A DNA stretch of 32,294 bases from positions 1 to 32,294 of the forward strand of contig CAZYEV010000066.1 in the NCBI GenBank assembly GCA_964646615.1. Direction: 5' to 3'. This DNA comes from M3007 sp964646615 (GTDB lineage: Bacteria > Bacteroidota > Bacteroidia > Chitinophagales > Saprospiraceae). Both the position numbers and the translations under genes were made by a program. Positions 1-6,760 of this stretch are shown piece by piece. The notes beneath the pieces are model-generated. The model had not been told where the DNA came from and did not search any database. It was given only the letters and a program-made list of their open reading frames with translations. Numbering within the stretch: the stretch's first letter is position 1; each line of letters starts with the position of its first letter.

Positions 1-362
1 TGCAACAGGTGTCCAATTTTTCAAAGGAGGAGCTTATGGATTTGATACAGACTTTGCCGGCGCCCTACGAGCAGGAGGCCAAGACCACCTACGAGCAGAT
101 TTTGGAAGAGGGTTTTGAAAAAGGGCTTGAAAAGGGCCGTGCGGAGGGCCGCGCAGAAGGCCACGCAGAGGGCCGTGCAGAAGGCCGTGCAGAAGGCCGT
201 GCGGAAGGCCGTGCGGAAGGCATTGAAATTGGTCTTGAGAAAGGCATTGAAAAAGCTCTGCTGGCTTTTTTGAAGAAAAATCCCGGCTGGAGTGATGAAG
301 AGGTGGCGGCTACCTTCGAGGTCTCGACGGAGTTGGTGCAGAAGGTAAGGCGCATGCTTTAA
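1..362 (+). CDS. Rpn-family nuclease, C-terminal part (5' end outside window)
   Basis: The frame is open from the first bases of the window to the TAA at 360-362. Its residues align without gaps to the C-terminal third of the two complete Rpn proteins at 10135 and 30911: the segment ending in DLIQTLP matches NLIETLP in both. It is therefore most likely the tail of a full-length Rpn (PF04754/PDDEXK-like) nuclease whose catalytic domain lies upstream. The order is a short linker, a helix of twelve four-residue G-x-x-x units (GFEK, GLEK, seven GRAE/GHAE, GIEI, GLEK, GIEK), then a helix-turn-helix-like tail with SDEEVAATFEVS. A GTG at 9 and an ATG at 36 are possible internal starts, so a stand-alone small gene is the alternative reading. 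Family assignment rests on the paralogues in this window, because the nuclease domain itself cannot be seen here. Confidence 0.75.
   Translation, partial: QQVSNFSKEELMDLIQTLPAPYEQEAKTTYEQILEEGFEKGLEKGRAEGRAEGHAEGRAEGRAEGRAEGRAEGIEIGLEKGIEKALLAFLKKNPGWSDEEVAATFEVSTELVQKVRRML
23..38 (+). promoter_or_regulatory. Internal Shine-Dalgarno plus ATG
   Basis: AAAGGAGG at 23-30, five bases, then ATG at 36-38. The same sequence recurs exactly in the downstream copy at 471-486. It is the clearest Shine-Dalgarno I saw in a window where most genes have none. Confidence 0.45.
36..362 (+). CDS. Candidate intragenic RpnS-like small protein
   Basis: An ATG at 36-38 lies inside the Rpn frame and is preceded by AAAGGAGG at 23-30 with a 5-base spacer, close to an ideal Shine-Dalgarno. 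Translation from it would give a 108-residue protein (MDLIQTLP...) consisting of the four-residue-repeat helix and the helix-turn-helix-like tail. In E. coli Rpn genes such separately translated C-terminal products (RpnS) bind and inhibit the full-length toxic nuclease. Here that role is inference. The Shine-Dalgarno is also encoded by the codons for Lys-Glu-Glu, so it could be coincidental, and Bacteroidota rely little on such sequences. The two other Rpn genes in the window have internal ATGs at the same place but no comparable ribosome-binding site. Confidence 0.4.
   Translation: MDLIQTLPAPYEQEAKTTYEQILEEGFEKGLEKGRAEGRAEGHAEGRAEGRAEGRAEGRAEGIEIGLEKGIEKALLAFLKKNPGWSDEEVAATFEVSTELVQKVRRML
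135..218 (+). repeat. Seven 12-bp tandem repeats (GRAE units)
   Basis: Seven in-frame 12-base units of the form GGC CGT GCR GAR encode Gly-Arg-Ala-Glu, with one His variant in the third unit. The downstream copy has only two such units at 583-606. The unit number therefore changes in steps that preserve frame, which is the signature of slippage or recombination within a coding repeat. In the Rpn family a helix of four-residue repeats is known to vary in length between strains and to contribute to dimerisation. Confidence 0.9.
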
Positions 363-409
363 TTTTTAGCATGCCCGCTTGAATAACAGAAAGCGGCTGC
401 AGGACGCGG

Positions 410-441
410 AAACATTGCTGATTTTGTTGTGAGCAATGTTT
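410..441. repeat. Perfect 10-bp inverted repeat between the two Rpn copies
   Basis: AAACATTGCT at 410-419 and AGCAATGTTT at 432-441 are perfect reverse complements around a 12-base spacer. The element lies in the 88-base gap between the upstream Rpn tail and its downstream copy, ending about ten bases before homology with the first copy resumes. There is no T-tract after it, so it is not a standard intrinsic terminator. It could be an operator, an mRNA structure covering the start region of the downstream copy (an ATG sits at 436-438), or a recombination scar. Confidence 0.6.
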
Positions 442-450
442 GGAGGGATA

Positions 451-762
451 CAGCAGGTGTCCAATTTTTCAAAGGAGGAGCTTATGGATTTGATACAGAC
501 TTTGCCGGCGCCCTACGAGTAGGAGGCCAAGACCACCTACGAGCAGATTTTGGAAGAGGGCTTTGAAAAAGGGCTTGAAAAAGGCCGTGCAGAAGGCCGC
601 GCAGAAGGGATTGAAATTGGTCTTGAAAGAGGCCTCGAGAAAGGCCTTGAAAAAGCTCTGCTGGCTTTTTTGAAGAAAAATCCCGGCTGGAGTGATGAAG
701 AGGTGGCGACTACATTTGAGGTCTCGACGGAGCTGGTTCAGAAGGTGCGGCACATGCTATAA
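451..762 (+). pseudogene. Tandem C-terminal copy of Rpn, amber-interrupted
   Basis: This is a second copy of 3-362 with no nuclease domain before it. Bases 454-519 are identical to 6-71, including the Shine-Dalgarno and internal ATG (484). The next base differs: CAG (Gln) has become TAG at 520-522, which would leave a 12-residue peptide. The frame then remains open to TAA at 760-762, encoding eight four-residue units rather than twelve and the same tail with several substitutions. Restart at TTG 550 could make a 70-residue product. Divergence is very low in the first 107 bases (one difference) and much higher towards the 3' end. I call it a pseudogene because of the stop, but a shortened restart product cannot be excluded. 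Confidence 0.7.
583..606 (+). repeat. Two 12-bp GRAE repeats in the copied Rpn tail
   Basis: Two in-frame 12-base units encode GRAE twice, against seven in the upstream copy at 135-218. One extra GLEK-type unit follows, so the net difference between the copies is four units (48 bases). Confidence 0.85.
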
Positions 763-921
763 TCTGCTGGTGAGCTTACCTGACAGATAAAAAAGCAGCC
801 GAGTTAGCCCAGATGCGAAGTTAGGGGGAGCGCTACAATGCCGGCTACCGCAATCACAAACTCTCCTGAAGGGCTACAGGCCGAAAATACACCCGGTCTG
901 CATATACCGTATTTACAGGGC
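763..921. other. Intergenic gap between convergent genes
   Basis: This 159-base gap separates the Rpn tail copy from the convergent adhesin gene. The only small structure I see is GGGC/GCCC overlapping the adhesin stop codon at about 918-930, which is too weak to call a terminator. A 37-codon ATG frame at 838-951 has no recognisable content and runs into the adhesin gene. Confidence 0.5.
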
Positions 922-3900
922 TTATCGCCCCAAGGTAGTGTTTCCGCGTAGCCGCTCCTCGTAGCCGTCGCGGTATTCTACCTCTACATACCACACATAG
1001 ACGCCGGTTTGGGCGGGTTGGCCGCGGAAGAGGCCGTCCCAGCCGTGGGCGTCGTCGTTAGGGGCGAAGTCGCGTGCTTCAAAGACCAGCTCGCCCCAGC
1101 GGTCATAGACCTGGAAGAGGCGGACTCGGTGTATCTGTCGGCTCTTGCCGTGTACCACCAGGCGGTCGTTGGCCCCGTCACCGTTGGGTGTGAAAGCCGT
1201 GGGTATATAGACACCGCGGGGCTTTTCGACGCGCACGCGCACGCTGGCACTGCCCGTACAGCCATTGGCGTCAGTAGCGATGGTGGTGTATGTGTTGGAA
1301 TAAGGCGGCGTTATCCAAACGGTTGAGCATTCGGGCGGGTCAGCACAGCGCACCGAGTCGGCCAGAGTGCTTTGCCAGATAAAAATGGCGCCCCCTACGG
1401 CATTGAAGGCATCGGCCTCAAGCCTCAGACTATCTCCAAAGATAAGGGTAGTGTCGGCGGTAATAGTTACATAGACGGGCGGCGGTTGAGCGATGTCGAA
1501 ACTGACATCTGTCAGGCACCCTTTGCCGTCGAGTATCGTTGCTGTATAGGCGCCGGCCTTAAGGCCGACGAATACGGGTGAACCGCCGAATGGGCCGCCA
1601 TTAAGGCGGAAGCGCAGCGGAGGTGGGCCGCCTTGCACCATTAGTGTGGCTCGTCCATTGGCGAAGCCGAAGCACGTGGGTGTGGTGGTCTGTACCTCGA
1701 TGGTCAACGGGTCGGGTGGCTGTAGATTGGCCGATGCCGTCAGCGAACAGCCATTTCGGTCGGTGAGCGTAACAGTATAAGTACCCGAGCCGAGGTTTTC
1801 GATACGGTCGGCTGAAGCGCCTGTGTTCCAGGTGAAAGCGTAGGGCGGCGTGCCGCCGGAAGGCAGCGCACGCGCTGAGCCGTTGCGGTCGCCTGGGCAG
1901 CGGATGGCGTCTGTTTGCAGCGTTACGGCCAGCGGTGGTGGTTCAGTCAGCGTCGCCGAGGCCGTGCCGGTGCAGCCCTGCAGGTCGGTGGCTGTTACGG
2001 TGTACGTACCCGGTGGCAATTGGATAATGCTCTGGCCGACGACGCCGTTGCTCCAGCGGTAGTTGGCAATAGGCCGCACGCTCTGGACGCTGGCCACACG
2101 CACGGCGCCATTATTCTGGCCGAAGCAGGTGATGCTGTCCACGTGCAAGAAGGGCCGGATGGGCGGTAGACTGTCTATGCGGCGCTCGAAGACGGCGGTA
2201 CAGCCCGCATTGTCGGTTACCGTCAGCGAAATGGTTTGACCGCTGCTAAGATTGTTCAGGTATATGGTGTCGCCGGCGCCGGGTACGTTCCATTGCAGTT
2301 TGTAATTTTCACGTATGCCATTGCCTGCGCCACCCTCGAGCCGGTTGATGGATGCCTGGCCATTGCGGTCGTTGGGGCAGGTGGGTGCAATTACGGCAAT
2401 AGAGACCGCAATACTGTCCCAGCGACCGATGCTGACCGTTTGGACGGCTGTGCAGCCCAGCGCGTCGGAGGCAGTTACCGTGTATGTTCCGGTGGATAGG
2501 TTGGTTGCCTCCGGGCCGGTGGTCTGGTTGCTCCAGGTGTAAGTGTATGGCGCGCCGTTGCCGCCGGTGGCTTCAGCGCGCGCAGCGCCGCCGCCGCCGC
2601 TGAAGCAGGCGCGTTGGGTTACTACGGCGGTTACCTGCAAAGAGGAATAGGGCGTGCCTACGGCCACGGGCATTGGCGTGAAGGTGCATCCGTTGGCGTC
2701 CGTTATGGTAACAGCATAAAGGCCAGGCTCCAGACCTGTCAGGAGTGAGTCCGTCTGTGCTGTGTTCCATAGATAGGTGTAAGGGGGCGTGCCGCCGCTG
2801 ACGACCACCCATGCCGAGCCGTCGCTTCCCTGGACACAAGTAATGGGTCTGGAAAACAGGGCGGCCTGAATGGCCGGCGGTTGGGTTACCAGCGCTGTTG
2901 CTGTCGTTGTGCAACCGTTGGCGTCGGAGACCGTAACCGTATATGTGCCGGCGATTAAATTTACCGCCTGCTCGGCCACTTGCTGATTGGGGTCGCTCCA
3001 GAGGAACGACAGGGCGCCTGTGCCGCCTCGAGCAAAGACGCGCGCCGAGCCATTGGCCCCGCCGAAGCACAGCACTGGCGCCGCGCGCACGCTGTCAATA
3101 ATCACCGGCGCCGGGCAGGTTAGGGTAGCCGTACTGCGCTGCGTACAGCCCAGCATGTCGCTGACCGTTACGCTGTACGTGCCACAGGCCAGCCCCGCCA
3201 GCGGGTTTTCGGTGCGCCCATTGCCCCATTGGTACTGATAGGGCGGCGCACCGCCCTGAGCAACCACCTCTATCGAGCCGTCAAAACCACCGGCACAACG
3301 CGGTGCTTGCAGGTTGAAGGCCAGGGTCAACTGGACGGCTGCGACAACGACGAACGAGTCTGTCATCGAGCAATTGCGCGCGTCAGAGACCGTAAACCGA
3401 TAGGTGCCTGGGCACAGGTTGGTGAGCATAGTCTGGCCGGGCGGGATGGCCGGGTTTGCCCAGGTTATGCCTAAGGGAGGCGTTCCTCCGCTGAGCGTCA
3501 GTGTGGCAGCGCCGTCGCATTGGCCGGCACAGCGCTCCGCTTGCACATTTTTTAAGGCAGCAATGGCTGGTGGTGTGCTGACGGTAATCGTACCGGCAGC
3601 TGTGCAGCCTTTGCGGTCTGTTACCGTTACCGTATAAGTGCCGGCGCTCAGGCCGGTGAGGATGGGCCCTGTTTGCTGGTTGCTCCAGGCGTAGGTCAGT
3701 GGCGGGTTGCCGCCCAGCGCCAGCGCGGAGACCAGCCCGTCGGAGCCGCCGAAACAGGTAACGCCCATGGCTTGAAGGCTGTCGAATCGCAGCAACGACG
3801 GCTGGTGCACCTGCACGAGCGTAACAGCCTGGCAGCCAATGGCGTCGGTAACCGTTACGCTGTGGAAGCCCGCTTTCAGGCTGTCGGCTGTCGGCCCTTT

Positions 3901-5199
3901 GTCGCCGTTCGACCACTGGTAGGTGTAGGGCGGTGTGGCCCCGCTGGCCGAAATGGCGGCGCGTCCGTTGGCTTCACCATTGCAGCGCACCGAGTCTTGC
4001 GACGACTGGAAGGCGAATGGCGGTGGCTCGCCAATGACGCCTTGCGCTACGGCCGTGCAGCCGTTAGCGTCCTGTACCGTTACGGCGTAGCAGCCGGCGA
4101 AGAGGTCGGGTATGGTCGGGCCATTTAAGACAGGCCCGCCCTGGCAACGCTGCCAGCGGAAGGTGTAGCCGCCCGTCCCGCCCGAAGCGGTAGCCGACGC
4201 CACCCCGCTGTTGTCGGCGAAGCAGCGCGCGTCGGTCATCGCCGTCTGCACCGTCAGTGGCGGAGGCTCTTCGATGCGAAAGGCCACCGTATCGCGGCAC
4301 CCCGCCGAGTCATGCGCTGCAATGGCGTAATCGCCGGCGGCGAAGAAGTTCGTGAAATTGCCGTTTGGAAACGCTGTGGAGTTGCCCACAACGAAAAACT
4401 GCACCGGCCCAATAGCCCCATTGGCCAGCACAACGGCCGAACCCGTAGCGGTTGCAGCGCAACGCGCATCGCTGACGGAAGCCAGTGTCAGCGCCAGCGT
4501 GCATTCCACATACATTTTATTGACGGAAATGGTCTGTACGGTGCAGTTTGGATTTGGGCTCACGGGCCGTATTTCCAGCAGGACAATATCGCCCGGTGAA
4601 AGGCCGCTGACGATGTGCCCCAGGGGTTCGCTGGCGGGTTGCCAGGGGCTGCCGTTGACGCTGACCTCAAAGCCGGTACTGCCGGGTACGTCGTCCCATC
4701 GCCAGTGCATGTCTCCGTTGCGCATTCGGACTACTTGCACATCTGTCGGAGCCGGCAACACGCAAGGAACGCACTGAATTGCCGCCGACCAGCCTGCTGC
4801 TGTGCCCTGCGCATCAGAGCGAAAAGTTACCGTCAGGCAACCGCCTGTGTTACCCGGCGAGGCTTTGGCCGCGAAGGCAGCCGTCGAAAGCGGCCCGCCA
4901 TAGCAGGCGATGAGCGGTGCGAAGACCGTGCTCCCGTCCAGCAGGCAGAGGGTATCGCCTGTGGCCAGCACAAGGCTATCAAAGCGCAAAGTTATCTGGG
5001 TATTGCCTGCTCCGTCAGGGCAAAGGGTCGTGTGCAGGTTCTGATTGTTTGGGTAGTTGCCCACGCTCCCGCCAGCGTCGAAGAACGTGCCGCTGCACGA
5101 AAAAACAGGTGCGCCGCTCATGTTGAACACTTGCGCCGACAGCGCGCCGCAGGCCAGTAGCCCCAAAAGCCACACAGGCAGGTATATCTTTTTCCTCAT
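922..5199 (-). CDS. Giant SprB-repeat adhesin with CUB domain and T9SS C-terminal domain
   Basis: A 1425-residue secreted protein. Residues 1-22 are a signal peptide (lipophilic core ending SAQ). Residues about 28-142 resemble a CUB domain, with paired cysteines and the typical FRSD..AQGTAAGWSA end. Residues about 148-228 look like a fibronectin type III fold. Then come about thirteen SprB-like repeats of 75-85 residues, each with a Cys near its start, GG..PPYTY.W in the middle, and G.Y.VTVTD..GC at its end. Residues 1330-1425 form the gliding-motility-associated C-terminal domain (AFTPNGDGANDRL, then YDRWGELVF), the export signal for T9SS. SprB of Flavobacterium johnsoniae is a mobile surface adhesin built on similar repeats; a role in surface adhesion or gliding is inferred. 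It lies 134 bases downstream of the S51 peptidase gene on the same strand. Confidence 0.9.
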   Translation of the reverse strand: MRKKIYLPVWLLGLLACGALSAQVFNMSGAPVFSCSGTFFDAGGSVGNYPNNQNLHTTLCPDGAGNTQITLRFDSLVLATGDTLCLLDGSTVFAPLIACYGGPLSTAAFAAKASPGNTGGCLTVTFRSDAQGTAAGWSAAIQCVPCVLPAPTDVQVVRMRNGDMHWRWDDVPGSTGFEVSVNGSPWQPASEPLGHIVSGLSPGDIVLLEIRPVSPNPNCTVQTISVNKMYVECTLALTLASVSDARCAATATGSAVVLANGAIGPVQFFVVGNSTAFPNGNFTNFFAAGDYAIAAHDSAGCRDTVAFRIEEPPPLTVQTAMTDARCFADNSGVASATASGGTGGYTFRWQRCQGGPVLNGPTIPDLFAGCYAVTVQDANGCTAVAQGVIGEPPPFAFQSSQDSVRCNGEANGRAAISASGATPPYTYQWSNGDKGPTADSLKAGFHSVTVTDAIGCQAVTLVQVHQPSLLRFDSLQAMGVTCFGGSDGLVSALALGGNPPLTYAWSNQQTGPILTGLSAGTYTVTVTDRKGCTAAGTITVSTPPAIAALKNVQAERCAGQCDGAATLTLSGGTPPLGITWANPAIPPGQTMLTNLCPGTYRFTVSDARNCSMTDSFVVVAAVQLTLAFNLQAPRCAGGFDGSIEVVAQGGAPPYQYQWGNGRTENPLAGLACGTYSVTVSDMLGCTQRSTATLTCPAPVIIDSVRAAPVLCFGGANGSARVFARGGTGALSFLWSDPNQQVAEQAVNLIAGTYTVTVSDANGCTTTATALVTQPPAIQAALFSRPITCVQGSDGSAWVVVSGGTPPYTYLWNTAQTDSLLTGLEPGLYAVTITDANGCTFTPMPVAVGTPYSSLQVTAVVTQRACFSGGGGAARAEATGGNGAPYTYTWSNQTTGPEATNLSTGTYTVTASDALGCTAVQTVSIGRWDSIAVSIAVIAPTCPNDRNGQASINRLEGGAGNGIRENYKLQWNVPGAGDTIYLNNLSSGQTISLTVTDNAGCTAVFERRIDSLPPIRPFLHVDSITCFGQNNGAVRVASVQSVRPIANYRWSNGVVGQSIIQLPPGTYTVTATDLQGCTGTASATLTEPPPLAVTLQTDAIRCPGDRNGSARALPSGGTPPYAFTWNTGASADRIENLGSGTYTVTLTDRNGCSLTASANLQPPDPLTIEVQTTTPTCFGFANGRATLMVQGGPPPLRFRLNGGPFGGSPVFVGLKAGAYTATILDGKGCLTDVSFDIAQPPPVYVTITADTTLIFGDSLRLEADAFNAVGGAIFIWQSTLADSVRCADPPECSTVWITPPYSNTYTTIATDANGCTGSASVRVRVEKPRGVYIPTAFTPNGDGANDRLVVHGKSRQIHRVRLFQVYDRWGELVFEARDFAPNDDAHGWDGLFRGQPAQTGVYVWYVEVEYRDGYEERLRGNTTLGR

Positions 5200-5333
5200 A
5201 GCGGAGGGCGGTAACGATTTTTGGATAAGAATAAGTCGGCGGCAGCGTCTTTTAGCCTGCTTCGACCCTTTTATTTCGATGAAATGCCTTCGTGCCTTGG
5301 TGGTGAGAAATTCGGCTCAGCAATCATGAATGC

Positions 5334-6650
5334 TTAACGCAACAACACCTGCGCAAGAGACACGCCATAGAGGCTTTGCGCGGCCAGCACGTAGTACCCT
5401 GCCGGTAAATGGCTCACCGGCACAACGTGGTTTGCCGCCTCGCCGCGGTATTGCCACACGGGGCGTCCCAGGGCGTCGAGGAGCTGGAGCGATAGTGTTT
5501 TGCCTTCGGCACCGTCTGTTTCGATGAGCAGCCGTTCGCGCGCTGGATTGGGATACACGTGCAAGCGCGGCGGTGTCCGTTGGGCTTCGCGTCCCGACGA
5601 GACAGGGCTGCAGGCGCCGTTGGGCGCGGCTTTTTGCACCAGCACCCCTTGTATGGCATACCAGTGCTGCCATTGGCCGCCGGTGCCATTTTCCCAGGTT
5701 TTCAGGTTGAAGGTGTTGGCGCCCGTCTGGGTGCCGGGTACGGCATAGACGATAACTGCAGCCTGCTGGCGGTTCCACGTCAAAGGCGTGTTCGGCTGCA
5801 TGGTCTCCGGCTCGTGTGGTTGCTGGCAATTGCTTTTTAGAAAATAGGCGTAGTCGCTGTAATTCGGGTGGTCGCCAAAGACGATAGCTCGGCCTGCAGT
5901 ATCTATGCCTACGGCGACGTACTCGTTGCAGGCGATACCATAGAAGCGCTCTCCATGCGCATGGTTGAGGCGGGCCAGGAAGGCGAAATGCCGTCCGGGT
6001 CGTTCGCGTTGGTCGTAGTGTGTGTCGGTAATGGTGTTGGCCATGAAAGGCGTCTTCAAAAAGTCGTTCCAACCCAGCACGTCGAAATTGGGGTGGAAGG
6101 GATTGGCCAGTGCCTGTGCCGAGGTGAGCGAACTACCCGAAGGCGCATAATATGCCTGCCCCAGAATGGCCATTCCGGCGCTCGTGCCGCCGATGGTGAT
6201 TTTTTTCTCCAAAAGCAGGTAGTTCAGGGCCTCTTCTACGGGGGTGTCTTTCCAATACTGGTAGTACACGTGCTGGTCGCCGCCGGCGATGAACACCAGT
6301 TCGGCATTTCGGATTTGCCGAAGGACATAAGGGTCGTAGGCCGCCTGAGCGTTGTTGAAGCGGATGGTCTCGACGGAGTTCACCGATACGCCCAATTGGG
6401 AGAAGAAGTAAGGGTTGTACCCGTTTGTGCCAGAGGCACGCAGCACCACCACGTCGCCACCGCCGGCGCGCTGGAGCATCCAGCGCATGGCATCGTCGTT
6501 GTCTGTACCGCCGCCGGCCAGCACTAAGCCACCCACGTAGCCACTCGGCGCGACATCGGCTGTATCCCCGACGACCCACCGTGTGTAACTTTGCCCCTGC
6601 GCCCACGCGGTTAACAGCAACACCCACAGAAAAGCGTGAACATATCGCAT
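5334..6650 (-). CDS. Secreted cyanophycinase-like S51 peptidase with T9SS type A tail
   Basis: A 438-residue protein. I start it at the ATG at 6650 because residues 1-20 then form a clean signal peptide ending AQGQ; a longer frame to 6731 adds an unlikely hydrophilic leader. Residues about 40-270 match peptidase family S51 (cyanophycinase and dipeptidase E). The nucleophile is Ser157 in GGTSAGMAI. By alignment with cyanophycinase the rest of the triad is His211 in DTHYDQR and Glu243 in NEYVAVGID, so the active site looks intact. Residues 363-438 are a T9SS type A sorting domain (LHVYPNPARERLLIET). Cyanophycinases cleave beta-linked aspartyl-arginine peptides, usually inside the cell; this one should act outside or on the surface. 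Its true substrate is unknown. Confidence 0.85.
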   Translation of the reverse strand: MRYVHAFLWVLLLTAWAQGQSYTRWVVGDTADVAPSGYVGGLVLAGGGTDNDDAMRWMLQRAGGGDVVVLRASGTNGYNPYFFSQLGVSVNSVETIRFNNAQAAYDPYVLRQIRNAELVFIAGGDQHVYYQYWKDTPVEEALNYLLLEKKITIGGTSAGMAILGQAYYAPSGSSLTSAQALANPFHPNFDVLGWNDFLKTPFMANTITDTHYDQRERPGRHFAFLARLNHAHGERFYGIACNEYVAVGIDTAGRAIVFGDHPNYSDYAYFLKSNCQQPHEPETMQPNTPLTWNRQQAAVIVYAVPGTQTGANTFNLKTWENGTGGQWQHWYAIQGVLVQKAAPNGACSPVSSGREAQRTPPRLHVYPNPARERLLIETDGAEGKTLSLQLLDALGRPVWQYRGEAANHVVPVSHLPAGYYVLAAQSLYGVSLAQVLLR

Positions 6651-6670
6651 ACGGTTTGCGTCTTTTCTGG

Positions 6671-6678
6671 CAAATGTA
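6671..6678 (-). promoter_or_regulatory. Candidate Bacteroidota -7 element
   Basis: On the minus strand this reads TACATTTG, an exact match to the Bacteroidota -7 consensus TAnnTTTG, about 20 bases before the ATG of the S51 peptidase gene. I found no convincing -33 TTG at the usual spacing, so this is tentative. Confidence 0.3.
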
Positions 6679-6760
6679 GCCGCATCGCTGCAAACTCGCG
6701 CGCTTCCTGCGCACATTTCCTGCCCTTCCAAACATTTTCAAACCACATAATTGTACTGCA

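Noticed and set aside
135..218. Possible CRISPR-like or minisatellite array
   Set aside because: The 12-base units are contiguous, in frame, and encode a repeat helix; there are no spacers.
9..762. Reading the Rpn units as an active transposon, as old annotations ('putative transposase') suggest
   Set aside because: I found no terminal inverted repeats or target-site duplications, and the repeated part is only the C-terminal domain.
838..951. 37-codon ATG frame after the first Rpn copy
   Set aside because: No recognisable content, overlaps the end of the adhesin gene, and has no ribosome site.
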